From positions 310,001 to 374,000 of the forward strand of contig NZ_CP100604.1 of assembly GCF_031202265.1 (NCBI RefSeq): a stretch of DNA of 64,000 nt, given 5' to 3'. A program made the translations under genes and the position numbers. The stretch comes from Bradyrhizobium sp. Ash2021 (GTDB taxonomy: Bacteria > Pseudomonadota > Alphaproteobacteria > Rhizobiales > Xanthobacteraceae). This document shows, one piece after another, positions 25,334-33,536 of the stretch (positions within the stretch are counted from its first letter, which is position 1; every line of letters begins with the position of its first letter). The notes beneath the pieces were generated by a model. That model did no database searches and had not been told where the DNA came from. It saw only the letters and a program-made list of their open reading frames with translations.

Positions 25334-25654
25334 CTGACAGATCCTTGGCGATATTCCACCGAGGGCATCAGTGTCGCATTGCGCGTGACGCCGCGCGGCG
25401 GCCGGGACGACATCGATGGGATCGAGACGCTCGCCAATGGCCGGATCGTGCTCAAGGTGCGCGTCCGTGCCATTGCCGATGGCGGCGAGGCCAACCGTGC
25501 GGTCACGGAGCTGTTGGCCAAGGCGCTCGGCGTGCCCAAGGCCAGGGTGAAGATCTTGTCCGGCGTGACGTCGCGGCTGAAGCAGGTCGCGGTCGACGGC
25601 GATCCAAAACTGCTTGGCGAGACTTTACGAAAACTGACCGCGGCCACGGATTAG
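25334..25654 (+). CDS. DUF167 (YggU) family protein, probable CTG start
   Basis: A small basic alpha/beta protein of unknown function, commonly next to yggT. The family core is clear: [38 protein letters not shown] and [18 protein letters not shown]. The first conventional start codon (TTG 25379) would cut off the segment [13 protein letters not shown] that belongs to the first strand. The in-frame codon nearest the expected start is CTG at 25334, preceded by CGGAG at a fitting distance; the upstream stop is at 25325. I therefore annotate a CTG start giving 106 residues. No ATG or GTG is available in that interval. Confidence 0.75.
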   Translation: MTDPWRYSTEGISVALRVTPRGGRDDIDGIETLANGRIVLKVRVRAIADGGEANRAVTELLAKALGVPKARVKILSGVTSRLKQVAVDGDPKLLGETLRKLTAATD

Positions 25655-25682
25655 CGCGCTTGAGAGCAAACGAAGGATTGAA

Positions 25683-26567
25683 ATGACGGCCCGCATCATC
25701 GATGGAAAGGTCATTGCATCGGAACTTCGCGCCCGCGTGGCGGACGAGGTCGCCCGCGTCAAGTGCGAGCATCAGCTAACCCCGGGTCTCGCCGTGGTGC
25801 TGGTCGGAAACGACCCTGCCAGCGAGGTCTATGTCCGCAGCAAGCACAAGCAGACGCAGGAAGCCGGCATGGCCTCGTTCGAGCACAAACTGCCCGCCCA
25901 TGTCGCGCAGGCCGATCTGCTGGCGCTGATCGCAAAGCTCAACCGCGATCCCGCGGTGCACGGCATTCTCGTGCAATTGCCGCTGCCGAAATCGCTGCAT
26001 ACCGAAACCATCATGAATGCCATCGATCCCGCCAAGGACGTCGATGGGCTGCATCCACACAACGCCGGCCGGCTTGCCGGCGGTTTTGCCGCACTGTCGC
26101 CGTGCACGCCGCTCGGCTGCATCATCCTGACCAAGAGCGTGCATGCCTCGCTGGAAGGGCTCGACGCCATCGTCATCGGCCGCTCCAATCTAGTCGGCCG
26201 TCCGCTGGTGCAATTGCTGCTGAACGAACACGCCACGGTGAAGATCGCGCATTCGCGCTCGCGGGACCTCGCAAAACTCTGCGCCCGCGCCGACCTGGTC
26301 TATGCCGCCGTCGGCAAGCCGGAGATGGTGCGCGGCGACTGGATCAAGCCCGGTGCCACCGTGATCGACGTCGGCATCAACCGGATGCCGGCCGCCGACG
26401 GCAAGACAAGGCTGGTCGGCGATGTCGCCTTCCAGGAAGCGCTCCACGTCGCCGGCGCGATCACGCCGGTGCCCGGCGGCGTCGGGCAAATGACGGTGGC
26501 GTGCCTGCTGGTCAACACGCTGCGCGCGGCGTGCGCGATTCGCGGGCTGCCGAAGCCGGGGGTGTGA
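25683..26567 (+). CDS. folD: Methylenetetrahydrofolate dehydrogenase / methenyltetrahydrofolate cyclohydrolase
   Basis: Bifunctional C1-folate enzyme, 294 residues. The catalytic block [14 protein letters not shown] contains the active Lys. VQLPLPKSL and [17 protein letters not shown] bind folate, CTPLGCI follows, and [10 protein letters not shown] opens the NADP-binding region; [10 protein letters not shown] closes the protein. GAAGGA precedes the ATG by 5 bases. It ends the yggT-DUF167-folD operon, and a family A repeat follows the stop. Confidence 0.97.
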   Translation: MTARIIDGKVIASELRARVADEVARVKCEHQLTPGLAVVLVGNDPASEVYVRSKHKQTQEAGMASFEHKLPAHVAQADLLALIAKLNRDPAVHGILVQLPLPKSLHTETIMNAIDPAKDVDGLHPHNAGRLAGGFAALSPCTPLGCIILTKSVHASLEGLDAIVIGRSNLVGRPLVQLLLNEHATVKIAHSRSRDLAKLCARADLVYAAVGKPEMVRGDWIKPGATVIDVGINRMPAADGKTRLVGDVAFQEALHVAGAITPVPGGVGQMTVACLLVNTLRAACAIRGLPKPGV

Positions 26568-26588
26568 GGCTCAACCCAATTCTCACAG

Positions 26589-26709
26589 CGTCATTGCGAG
26601 GAGCAAAGCGACGAAGCAATCCATTCTTTCCTCGTGTTGCGAGCATGGATTGCTTCGCGGAGCCTGTCATCGGGCGCGCATTCGCGCCACCCGTTGGCTC
26701 GCAATGACG
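26589..26709. repeat. Dispersed palindromic repeat, family A copy 3
   Basis: CGTCATTGCGAGGAGC to GCTCGCAATGACGG with the internal GAAGCAATCCA / TGGATTGCTTCG pair; lies between folD and the decayed peptidase gene. Confidence 0.85.
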
Positions 26710-26719
26710 GAAGAGGAGA

Positions 26720-27986
26720 CTACCCCGCACTATTCTCGATCAGCCGCGGTAGAACCGGATCATGTCGGCATAGCCCTCGATGCTGAGGCGCTCGTTGGTG
26801 CCGTGAAACCGCTTCAGGTCGTCGGAGTTCGCGCGCACCGGCGAGAAGCGGAAAATCCTGGCGGTGATACCGACATAGTGGCGCGAGTCGGTCGCGGCGA
26901 TCACCAGGCCGGGGGCGACGATGACGTCGGGATAGATCTCGCGAATGGTCTTGGTGAGCATCTGATAGGACGGGCTCTCGGTCGCCGTCACCGGCGGCGG
27001 ATCGGTATTGCCGGCGAATGGCGTGATCGAAATGCGATCGTTGTCGATCGTGTCGCGGACGTGATCGATCACGCTTGCTTGGGTATCCGCCCGGGGTCAA
27101 ACGGAAATTGACCGACGCCGCGGCATTGCCCGGCAGCACATTGTCCTTGTCGCCGGCGTTGAAGATCGTCAGCGCCGTGGTGGTTCGGACCATCGCTTCG
27201 GTCGGCCCGCTCTTTTCGAATTCGCGCAGCAACAGCGGCTTGAACAGCCAGAGATTCGACAGCACCACGCGGTTGAAGCCGCTCATCTCGGGCGCCAGCC
27301 CATCGAACATTTCCGCGACCGTGCCGCGGATCTGCATCGGCAGGCGATGGTCTTCCAGCCGCGCCAGCGCCGCGCTCATCATGCCGATCGCGGTCTGGCG
27401 CGGCGGCATCGACGAATGCCCGGGGGTGGCATGCGCCGTCAGCTCCAGCGTGGCATAGCCCTTCTCGGCGACGCCGATCAGCGCGGCCGGCTTTTCAAAG
27501 CCCTTCATGATGCCTTCGGTGATCAGGAGCCCCTCATCGATCACGAAATCGAGTTTCACGCCGCGCGAGGCCAGCAGGGCGGCGATGTTTTTCGCGCCGG
27601 CGGTGCCGGCGGTTTCCTCGTCAAGTATTGGGGTCCGAACCCTCCCAGCTGTAGAGCAGGCTGTAATCGGCCACGATTTCGCGTTTCGCGGCGGCATGGA
27701 ACGCCGGAAAGCTCTTTTCGATATGCGCCTGCATGCCGCGCAGCGCCTCGGCGTGCTGATCGGGCTTTTCGTAACTCGAAATGGTTTTGAAGCGGATCGC
27801 TTCCGCGAGCCGAGTTGCGGCGGCCTGTGCGTCGACCGCAGCGCGCGGCACCGCCGCGACCTGCATCTGCCGCGAGCCGTGGCTGACGACGTTGAAGGCC
27901 AGCACGGCCGCGAGGATGATGATCGCAGCGATTGCGATTAGCAGGATGTTGCGGATGATCTTGATCAGCCGGCGCATGAGGGACAT
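26720..27986 (-). pseudogene. M20 family metallopeptidase, disrupted by deletion and frameshifts
   Basis: The N-terminal part (27621-27986) has a membrane anchor (LIKIIRNILLIAIAAIIILAAV) and AIRFKTISSYEKPDQH, typical of M20 carboxypeptidases, and stops after YSWEGSDPNT. The next frame resumes at LDEETAGTAGAKNIAALLAS, so the segment with the metal-binding His and Asp (roughly 70 residues in relatives) is missing. It continues to VNFRLTPGGYP, where an extra G near 27087 shifts the frame; the true continuation TQASVIDHVRDTIDNDRI runs in the next frame down to MIRFYRG. A further one-base change near 26745 could restore RLIENSAG. Loss of metal ligands makes activity very unlikely. Confidence 0.85.
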
Positions 27987-28014
27987 CTGATCGGCGTCCG
28001 GGAGGCGAAGAAAC

Positions 28015-28545
28015 TTACTTCGCCTGCGCCCTCGCGATGCCTTCCATGATCAATTTGCGCGCGTCGTCGGCGTCGCCCCAGCGCAGCACCTTGACCCATT
28101 TGCCGGGCTCGAGATCCTTGTAGTGCTCGAAGAAGTGCTGGATCTGCTGCAGCGTGATGTCGGGCAGGTCGTTGTAGTTCTTCACCTTGTCATAGCGCTG
28201 GGTGAGTTTTGACGATGGCACCGCGATGATCTTCTCGTCGCCGCCGGCCTCGTCTTCCATCAGCAGCACGCCGACCGGCCGCACGCTCATCACAGCGCCC
28301 GGCACGATGGCGCGGGTATTGGCAACCAGCACGTCGCAAGGGTCGCCGTCGCCCGACAGGGTGTGCGGAATGAAGCCGTAATTGCCGGGATAGCGCATCG
28401 CCGTATAGAGGAAGCGGTCGACCACCAGCGTGCCGGCCTCCTTGTCCATCTCGTATTTGATCGGCTCGCCGCCGACCGGCACTTCGATGATGACGTTGAC
28501 GTCGTGCGGAGGACTTTTTCCGATCGAGATGGCGTCAATACGCAT
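28015..28545 (-). CDS. ppa: Inorganic pyrophosphatase
   Basis: Hydrolyses PPi from biosynthetic reactions, soluble family I enzyme, 176 residues. Diagnostic features are the strand [40 protein letters not shown] with the metal-binding Asp cluster, and [15 protein letters not shown]. All expected acidic residues are present. It stands alone, between a decayed peptidase and an acetyltransferase gene on the same strand. Confidence 0.97.
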   Translation of the reverse strand: MRIDAISIGKSPPHDVNVIIEVPVGGEPIKYEMDKEAGTLVVDRFLYTAMRYPGNYGFIPHTLSGDGDPCDVLVANTRAIVPGAVMSVRPVGVLLMEDEAGGDEKIIAVPSSKLTQRYDKVKNYNDLPDITLQQIQHFFEHYKDLEPGKWVKVLRWGDADDARKLIMEGIARAQAK

Positions 28546-28643
28546 GAACTGCTCCGCGGGGCGTTAGAATGAAATCGTGCAACGGGATACAGCACGAGGC
28601 GAGGCCGGTTTAGACCGGTCGCTGGCGCGGGAAAAGCCAGATT

Positions 28644-29153
28644 CTAGTTGGTCCAGGCGAAGGCGACCTTGTCGAGCGATTTCGGCCCGAACTTCTCCGA
28701 AGAGCGCGCGACCATGCGGCCGCCGAGCGCGCGATAGAACGCGGTCGCCGGATCGTTGTCGGAAAGCGCCCAGATCACCATGCTCTTCAGGCCGCTCTGG
28801 ACCAGATCGCGCCGTGCAGCGGTGAAGAGGCGGCGGCCAAAGCCGAGGCCCTGGAACTCCGGCCGCAGATAGAGTTCGTAAATCTCGCCTTCGAAGTGCA
28901 GGCTGCGGGCGCGGTTGCGGCCGTAGTTGGCATAGCCTGCGACCTTGTCGCCGAACACCAGCACGCTGACACGGCTGCCCTTGCGGATCGCGCTGTCCCA
29001 CCATTGCGGGCCACGGCGGTTGATCAGCTTTTCAAGTTCGGCGCCGGGAATGATGCCCTGATAGGCGGAACGCCAGGCTTCGTCATGGGTAGACGCCACC
29101 GCGGCTGCATCCGCAGCTTTGGCCGGTCGAACCTCGATCAGGGTTGTGCTCAT
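28644..29153 (-). CDS. GNAT family N-acetyltransferase
   Basis: A 169-residue acyl-CoA-dependent acetyltransferase. I choose ATG 29153 (MSTTLIEVRPAKAADAAAVA); the longer reading from 29195 adds 14 residues without family likeness, and neither start has a clear SD. Motif A is EIYELYLRPEFQGLGFGRRL with the QGLGFG pyrophosphate loop; motif B includes WALSDNDPATAFYRALGG. The acceptor is unknown. It lies about 100 bases upstream of ppa on the same strand. Confidence 0.87.
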   Translation of the reverse strand: MSTTLIEVRPAKAADAAAVASTHDEAWRSAYQGIIPGAELEKLINRRGPQWWDSAIRKGSRVSVLVFGDKVAGYANYGRNRARSLHFEGEIYELYLRPEFQGLGFGRRLFTAARRDLVQSGLKSMVIWALSDNDPATAFYRALGGRMVARSSEKFGPKSLDKVAFAWTN

Positions 29154-29427
29154 GACCCAATCAAAGCAAGTCAGCGCGCCGTCTTCAAGGTCCATCGTTA
29201 ATTATCGGTTAACGTGTGGATTTTCTGCATCAGTTTTCTACCCAATTGTATCGAAAGAGGACAGACAGCTGCCTTGACCGGCATTTCGCTGCGTCCTGGG
29301 GCGGCAAATCGATCCGGACCGGGCCGCGGCGAAATCCGGTTCACGGAAAAATGCACTGGATTTGATTCGCCGCCGGTATTCTGTTGGCTACTCCGGTTTC
29401 CCTCCTTCGGCTGCACCAGGCCAATTC

Positions 29428-30327
29428 ATGCCCCCGGTTAAAGTGTTTTTCGCGCTGGTTGTTGTTGCAGCGCTTGCTTCGCGGAGCGTGTCGGCGCAAC
29501 CCGGCTTTGGAGCGCAGGGCGCCGAGGGCGAGCCGTACCGCCTGCAGCAATGGCTGGTGCCGTCGCCCGATCCGGATACCCCGGCACATGCAATTCTGTT
29601 TCGCCCGCCCGGCGATGGTCCGTTTCGGCTGGCGCTGATCGCGCATGCCTCGACGCAGAACGTGTTGCGGCGCGCGCAAATGCCGCAGCCCGAATACCGC
29701 GCGCTGGCGGCGTGGCTGGTGGCGCGCGGCTTTGCCGTGCTGGTGCCGGAACGCGTAGGGCATGGCGCCACCGGCGGGAAATATCTCGAGGACCAGGGCG
29801 GCTGCGACGAAGCCGATTATTTGCACGCCGGCCGCGCCACCGCCGACGAGATCGCAGCAGCGCTCGGCTTTGTCCGCAAGCAACCCTTCATCAAGCCGGA
29901 CGGCGCCGTGATCGTCGGCCATTCCGCGGGCGCCTGGGGCGCGCTGGCGCTGGCCGGCGAAAACCCGGCGGACGTCGCCGCCATCGTCGCCTTCGCGCCG
30001 GGCCGTGGCGGCCATGCCGACGATTTCCCCAATCAGGTCTGCGCGCCGCATACGCTGATTGCCGCGGCGGGCGAATTCGGCAAGGCCGCGCGCGTGCCGG
30101 TGACCTGGCTGGTAGCCGCCAATGACAGCTATTTCTCGCCGGCGCTGTCGCGGCAACTGGCCGATGCGTTTCGTAGCCCCGGCGGCAAGGTCGATTTTCG
30201 CGTGCTGGCGGCTTACGGCGGCGAGGGCCACTGGCTGCCGGAAACCGAAAGCGGTGTAAGACTGGCCGCACCTGAACTCGATCGCGCGTTAAAACTGCGA
30301 TCCCCGGCCGCGGCCAAAAAGCGATGA
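29428..30327 (+). CDS. Exported alpha/beta hydrolase (dienelactone-hydrolase-like)
   Basis: A 299-residue protein from the ATG at 29428 with a signal peptide (VFFALVVVAALASRSVSA). IAHASTQNVLRRA precedes the substrate-binding region, GFAVLVPERVGHGATGG is the strand 4 loop, and VIVGHSAGAWGALALAG gives the nucleophile elbow GHSAG. LVAANDSYF supplies the acid region and GEGHWL the His. It overlaps the next gene by 4 bases (translational coupling) and begins the four-gene run up to 32553. Substrate unknown. Confidence 0.87.
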   Translation: MPPVKVFFALVVVAALASRSVSAQPGFGAQGAEGEPYRLQQWLVPSPDPDTPAHAILFRPPGDGPFRLALIAHASTQNVLRRAQMPQPEYRALAAWLVARGFAVLVPERVGHGATGGKYLEDQGGCDEADYLHAGRATADEIAAALGFVRKQPFIKPDGAVIVGHSAGAWGALALAGENPADVAAIVAFAPGRGGHADDFPNQVCAPHTLIAAAGEFGKAARVPVTWLVAANDSYFSPALSRQLADAFRSPGGKVDFRVLAAYGGEGHWLPETESGVRLAAPELDRALKLRSPAAAKKR

Positions 30328-30791
30328 CGCTGTATTTCCTGGTCAAATATCTGCATGTGCTCGGCGCCATCGTCATTCTCGGCACCGGCTCGGGAATCGC
30401 GTTCTTCATGCTGACGGCGCATCGCAGCGGTGACGCCGCCTTCATCGCGCGCACCGCGACGACCGTCGTGATCGCCGACATGCTGTTCACGCTGACGGCG
30501 GTGCTGCTGCAGCCGCTCACCGGCGGCTGGCTGATGGTGCTGTCGACGACCGGCTTTACCGAGCGTTGGCTGATGGCTTCGCTCGGGCTTTACGTCGTCG
30601 CCGGACTGTTCTGGGTGCCCGTGATCTTCATGCAGATCGAAATGCGCGATCTCGCGCGGATGGCGGCAAAGCAGAGCGGGCCGCTGCCGCCGCGATATTT
30701 TTCGCTGTTCCGCCGCTGGTGCCTGTTCGGGATTCCCGGTTTTGGTTCGGTCATGATCATCCTGTGGCTGATGATTGCAAAGCCGTTCTAG
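30324..30791 (+). CDS. DUF2269 family membrane protein
   Basis: A 155-residue protein with four predicted helices: LVKYLHVLGAIVILGTGSGI, VVIADMLFTLTAVLLQPLTG, WLMASLGLYVVAGLFWVPVI and FGSVMIILWLMIAKPF. The conserved KYLHVLG with a membrane His is the DUF2269 signature and suggests a heme- or metal-type site, though this is unproved. It is translationally coupled to the hydrolase before it and 7 bases from the SDR-DoxX gene after it. Confidence 0.88.
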   Translation: MTLYFLVKYLHVLGAIVILGTGSGIAFFMLTAHRSGDAAFIARTATTVVIADMLFTLTAVLLQPLTGGWLMVLSTTGFTERWLMASLGLYVVAGLFWVPVIFMQIEMRDLARMAAKQSGPLPPRYFSLFRRWCLFGIPGFGSVMIILWLMIAKPF

Positions 30792-30798
30792 GGGACTG

Positions 30799-32130
30799 AT
30801 GAGCGAGCCCATACCAGCGCGCAACATTCTCGTGCTCGGCGCCTCCGGCCTGATCGGACGTTTCGTCACCGACGATCTGCGCGCGCGAGGGTTTCATGCG
30901 GTCGGCATCGCCCGGCATTTTTCGCCTGCGCAAAGGGTGACGTCGTTCGATCTCGAATGGCCCGTGATGTCGATGGATGCGCCGGCGCTGGCACGCCTGC
31001 TCCGGGATCACGAGATCGATGTCGTGGTCAATTGCCTCGGTGTGCTGCAGGACAGCCCCGGCAGCGACACCCGCGCCGTGCATCGCGATTTCGTCGAGCG
31101 GTTGCTGGAGGCGATCCGCGGCAGTGGCCGCGCAATCCGGCTGATTCACATCTCGATTACCGGCGCCGCCAACCAGGACCGCACCGCCTTCAGCATGACG
31201 AAACGGGAGGCCGAACGGCTGATCGCGGCATCCGGGATTGCCTCTGCGATCCTGCGGCCGGGCTTTGTGATCGCGCCGTCGGCCTATGGCGGCAGCGCGC
31301 TGCTGCGGGCGCTGGCGGCATTGCCGTTTGAATTGCCGAAGAGGGAATCCGCGACGCCGTTTCAGCCGGTCGCCATCGAGGACATCGCCGCGACCATTGC
31401 CTGGCTCGCCGGCCGCGACATCGCCGACGCTGTGGCAAGCGCGGTGACATGGGACCTGATGCAGCCGCAGCCGGTCACGTTGGGCCGCGTCATCGGGCAA
31501 TTCCGCGCTTCATTCGGCACGTCGGACATGCCGCGGGTCACGCTGCCCGGCTTGCTGCTCGATCTCGGTGCCAAACTGGGCGATCTCGCCAGCCGGCTCG
31601 GCTGGATGCCGCCGATGCGATCGACCGCGATCGCCGAATTGCGCCGCGGCGTCAGCGGCGATCCCTCTTGCTGGATGGCGGTATCAGGCATCGTGCCGAA
31701 AACCCTGGCCGCGGCGGTCGGCCAGCGCCCCGCCACCATTCAGGACAAATGGTTCGCGCGGCTCTACCTCGCCAAGGCGCTGATGATTGCGAGTCTGGCG
31801 CTGTTCTGGACCGTGTCGGGCTTTATCGCGCTGTTCGTTTCCTATTCGGCCGCTACTGAAATCCTGAGCGCGCACGGCTTTCCGCCCGACCTGGTTGCGC
31901 CCGTGACTGTTATCACCAGCCTGATGGACATGAGTATCGGCATCCTGATCGCGTTCCGCCGCACTTCAGCGCTTGGATTGATCGCGGGCATCGTGGCGTC
32001 GCTGGGCTATATGGCGGGTGCGGCGATCCTGACGCCCGATCTCTGGATCGAGCCGCTCGGCGCGCTGGTCAAGACCGGGCCTGCGATCGTGCTGATGCTG
32101 GTGGCGCTGCTGACGCTCGATAACCGATAG
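30799..32130 (+). CDS. SDR-type NAD(P)-binding protein fused to DoxX-like membrane domain
   Basis: A 443-residue two-part protein from ATG 30799 (SD GGGGA 4 bases before). Residues about 8-290 form an extended SDR/NAD(P)-binding domain: NILVLGASGLIGRFVTDDL dinucleotide motif and HISITGAANQDRTAFSMTKR, where the usual Tyr of YxxxK is absent, so reductase activity is doubtful. Residues about 325-443 hold four helices of DoxX type (RLYLAKALMIASLALFWTVSG and further). Linked to DUF2269 upstream and a DCC thiol protein downstream. Confidence 0.85.
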   Translation: MSEPIPARNILVLGASGLIGRFVTDDLRARGFHAVGIARHFSPAQRVTSFDLEWPVMSMDAPALARLLRDHEIDVVVNCLGVLQDSPGSDTRAVHRDFVERLLEAIRGSGRAIRLIHISITGAANQDRTAFSMTKREAERLIAASGIASAILRPGFVIAPSAYGGSALLRALAALPFELPKRESATPFQPVAIEDIAATIAWLAGRDIADAVASAVTWDLMQPQPVTLGRVIGQFRASFGTSDMPRVTLPGLLLDLGAKLGDLASRLGWMPPMRSTAIAELRRGVSGDPSCWMAVSGIVPKTLAAAVGQRPATIQDKWFARLYLAKALMIASLALFWTVSGFIALFVSYSAATEILSAHGFPPDLVAPVTVITSLMDMSIGILIAFRRTSALGLIAGIVASLGYMAGAAILTPDLWIEPLGALVKTGPAIVLMLVALLTLDNR

Positions 32131-32145
32131 GCGTATGATCGCAAG

Positions 32146-32553
32146 ATGAACCGATGGCCCGACGATGACGTGATCCTCTACGACGGCGTCTGCGTGTTCT
32201 GCTCGCGCTGGATCCGCTACATCGCCACGCACGACGTCAGCCGCCGCTTCCGCTTCACCGCGATCCAGTCGGATTACGGTACGCGACTGGCGCAGGCCTT
32301 CAACATCGATCCCAATGATCCCGACACCAACGCCGTCATCCACGGCGGCATCGCCTGGTTCAAATCCGACGGTGCACTGACGACCTTGAGCCTGCTGCCC
32401 GGATGGCGCTGGGCGCGGGCGTTGCTGCTGATCCCAAAGCCCATTCGCGACGCCGTCTACAACCTCGTCGCGCGGAATCGTTATCGGATTTTCGGGAAGT
32501 ATGACGAGTGCTTTGTGCCGGATGCGGAGATGAGGGCGAGGGTGATGGAGTAG
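32146..32553 (+). CDS. DCC family thiol-disulfide oxidoreductase (DUF393)
   Basis: A 135-residue thioredoxin-like protein. VILYDGVCVFCSRWIRYIA has the DGxCxxC redox motif near residues 13-19, followed by FRFTAIQSDYGTRLA and the Trp-rich GWRWARALLLIPKPIRDAVYN, both family landmarks. It ends the four-gene unit, 15 bases after the SDR-DoxX gene; DoxX and DCC proteins are frequent neighbours elsewhere, suggesting a shared redox role at the membrane. Confidence 0.9.
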   Translation: MNRWPDDDVILYDGVCVFCSRWIRYIATHDVSRRFRFTAIQSDYGTRLAQAFNIDPNDPDTNAVIHGGIAWFKSDGALTTLSLLPGWRWARALLLIPKPIRDAVYNLVARNRYRIFGKYDECFVPDAEMRARVME

Positions 32554-32633
32554 GATTGAGTCCAGTATCTAACCGAGCAAAGCTGCCTTAAGCTGAATCT
32601 GCCCGAGACACCGAACGTTGCAGGCATTCGTTT

Positions 32634-33536
32634 ATGACCAAAGCAGTTTTCACAACTAAGGTCACTCCAAGCTATAAGGACCTACCCGAGAAGCGATATC
32701 ATTTTCCGCACACATATCTGAACTATGTCCAGCAGGCCGTCGGGGACTATATCGTCTATTATGAGCCGCGGAGGTCTAGCGCTGAACTTTCAAGCCGAGG
32801 AGGTCGCCAATCCTATTTCGGGGTCGCGCGAGTGGAGTCGGTGATTGAGGATGCTGCCTTACCGGATCATTATTTCGCAATAATTGATCAAACTACCTAT
32901 TTGGACTTCGACACGCCCGTCCCGTTCCATGAGGGCGGTGAGTACTACGAAAGTGCACTCGAAAAGGTTGATGGAAGCACCAATAAGGGCGCGTTCGGCC
33001 GAGCGGTCCGTCTCATTCCGGACGGTGAGTTCGATCGAATTTTGAAGTCTGGCTTTGCCCCGGTACTGGGCGAAAATCTCTCGTCAGAAGCGACGCCGCC
33101 GGGATTCTCTGAGCCGCCCGTGCCGTTCGAGCGACCAATGGTCGAAATGATGGTCTCTCGTCCATTTCGAGAAAAATCCTTCATGCACAATGTGCGCGCT
33201 GCCTATTCGAATAGGTGCTCTATCACCGGTCTACGGTTGATCAACGGGGGAGGCCGCCCTGAGGTTCAGGCGGCCCACATTCAGCCTGTCGCGTCAAAAG
33301 GCCCCGACTCTGTTCGAAACGGGTTGGCCTTGTCCGGAACAGTCCACTGGATGTTTGATAGGGGACTTATTTCAATTGGCGACGACTACAGGATTTTAAT
33401 TGCCAAAGATCATGTTCCGGAGGATGCCGCGCGTCTGCTGAATCAAAGCGGATCGATCAACCTGCCCACGGATCCAACCCTTTATCCAAACGCGCATTAT
33501 TTAAAGTTTCACCGAGACAAAGTGTTCAAGGGTTAG
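32634..33536 (+). CDS. HNH endonuclease
   Basis: A 300-residue protein with a visibly lower GC content and AT-richer codons than its neighbours. The C-terminal HNH_2-type nuclease module begins at about residue 185: RAAYSNRCSITGLRL, then VQAAHIQPVASKGPDSVRNG with His and Asn, and TVHWMFDRGLISI with the last His. The N-terminal ~180 residues (PEKRYHFPHTYLNYVQ, IVYYEPRR, SYFGVARVES) resemble a specificity or modified-base reading domain seen with such nucleases, but I cannot name it. No methylase is linked. Its end overlaps the convergent flavoprotein gene by 11 bases. Confidence 0.82.
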   Translation: MTKAVFTTKVTPSYKDLPEKRYHFPHTYLNYVQQAVGDYIVYYEPRRSSAELSSRGGRQSYFGVARVESVIEDAALPDHYFAIIDQTTYLDFDTPVPFHEGGEYYESALEKVDGSTNKGAFGRAVRLIPDGEFDRILKSGFAPVLGENLSSEATPPGFSEPPVPFERPMVEMMVSRPFREKSFMHNVRAAYSNRCSITGLRLINGGGRPEVQAAHIQPVASKGPDSVRNGLALSGTVHWMFDRGLISIGDDYRILIAKDHVPEDAARLLNQSGSINLPTDPTLYPNAHYLKFHRDKVFKG

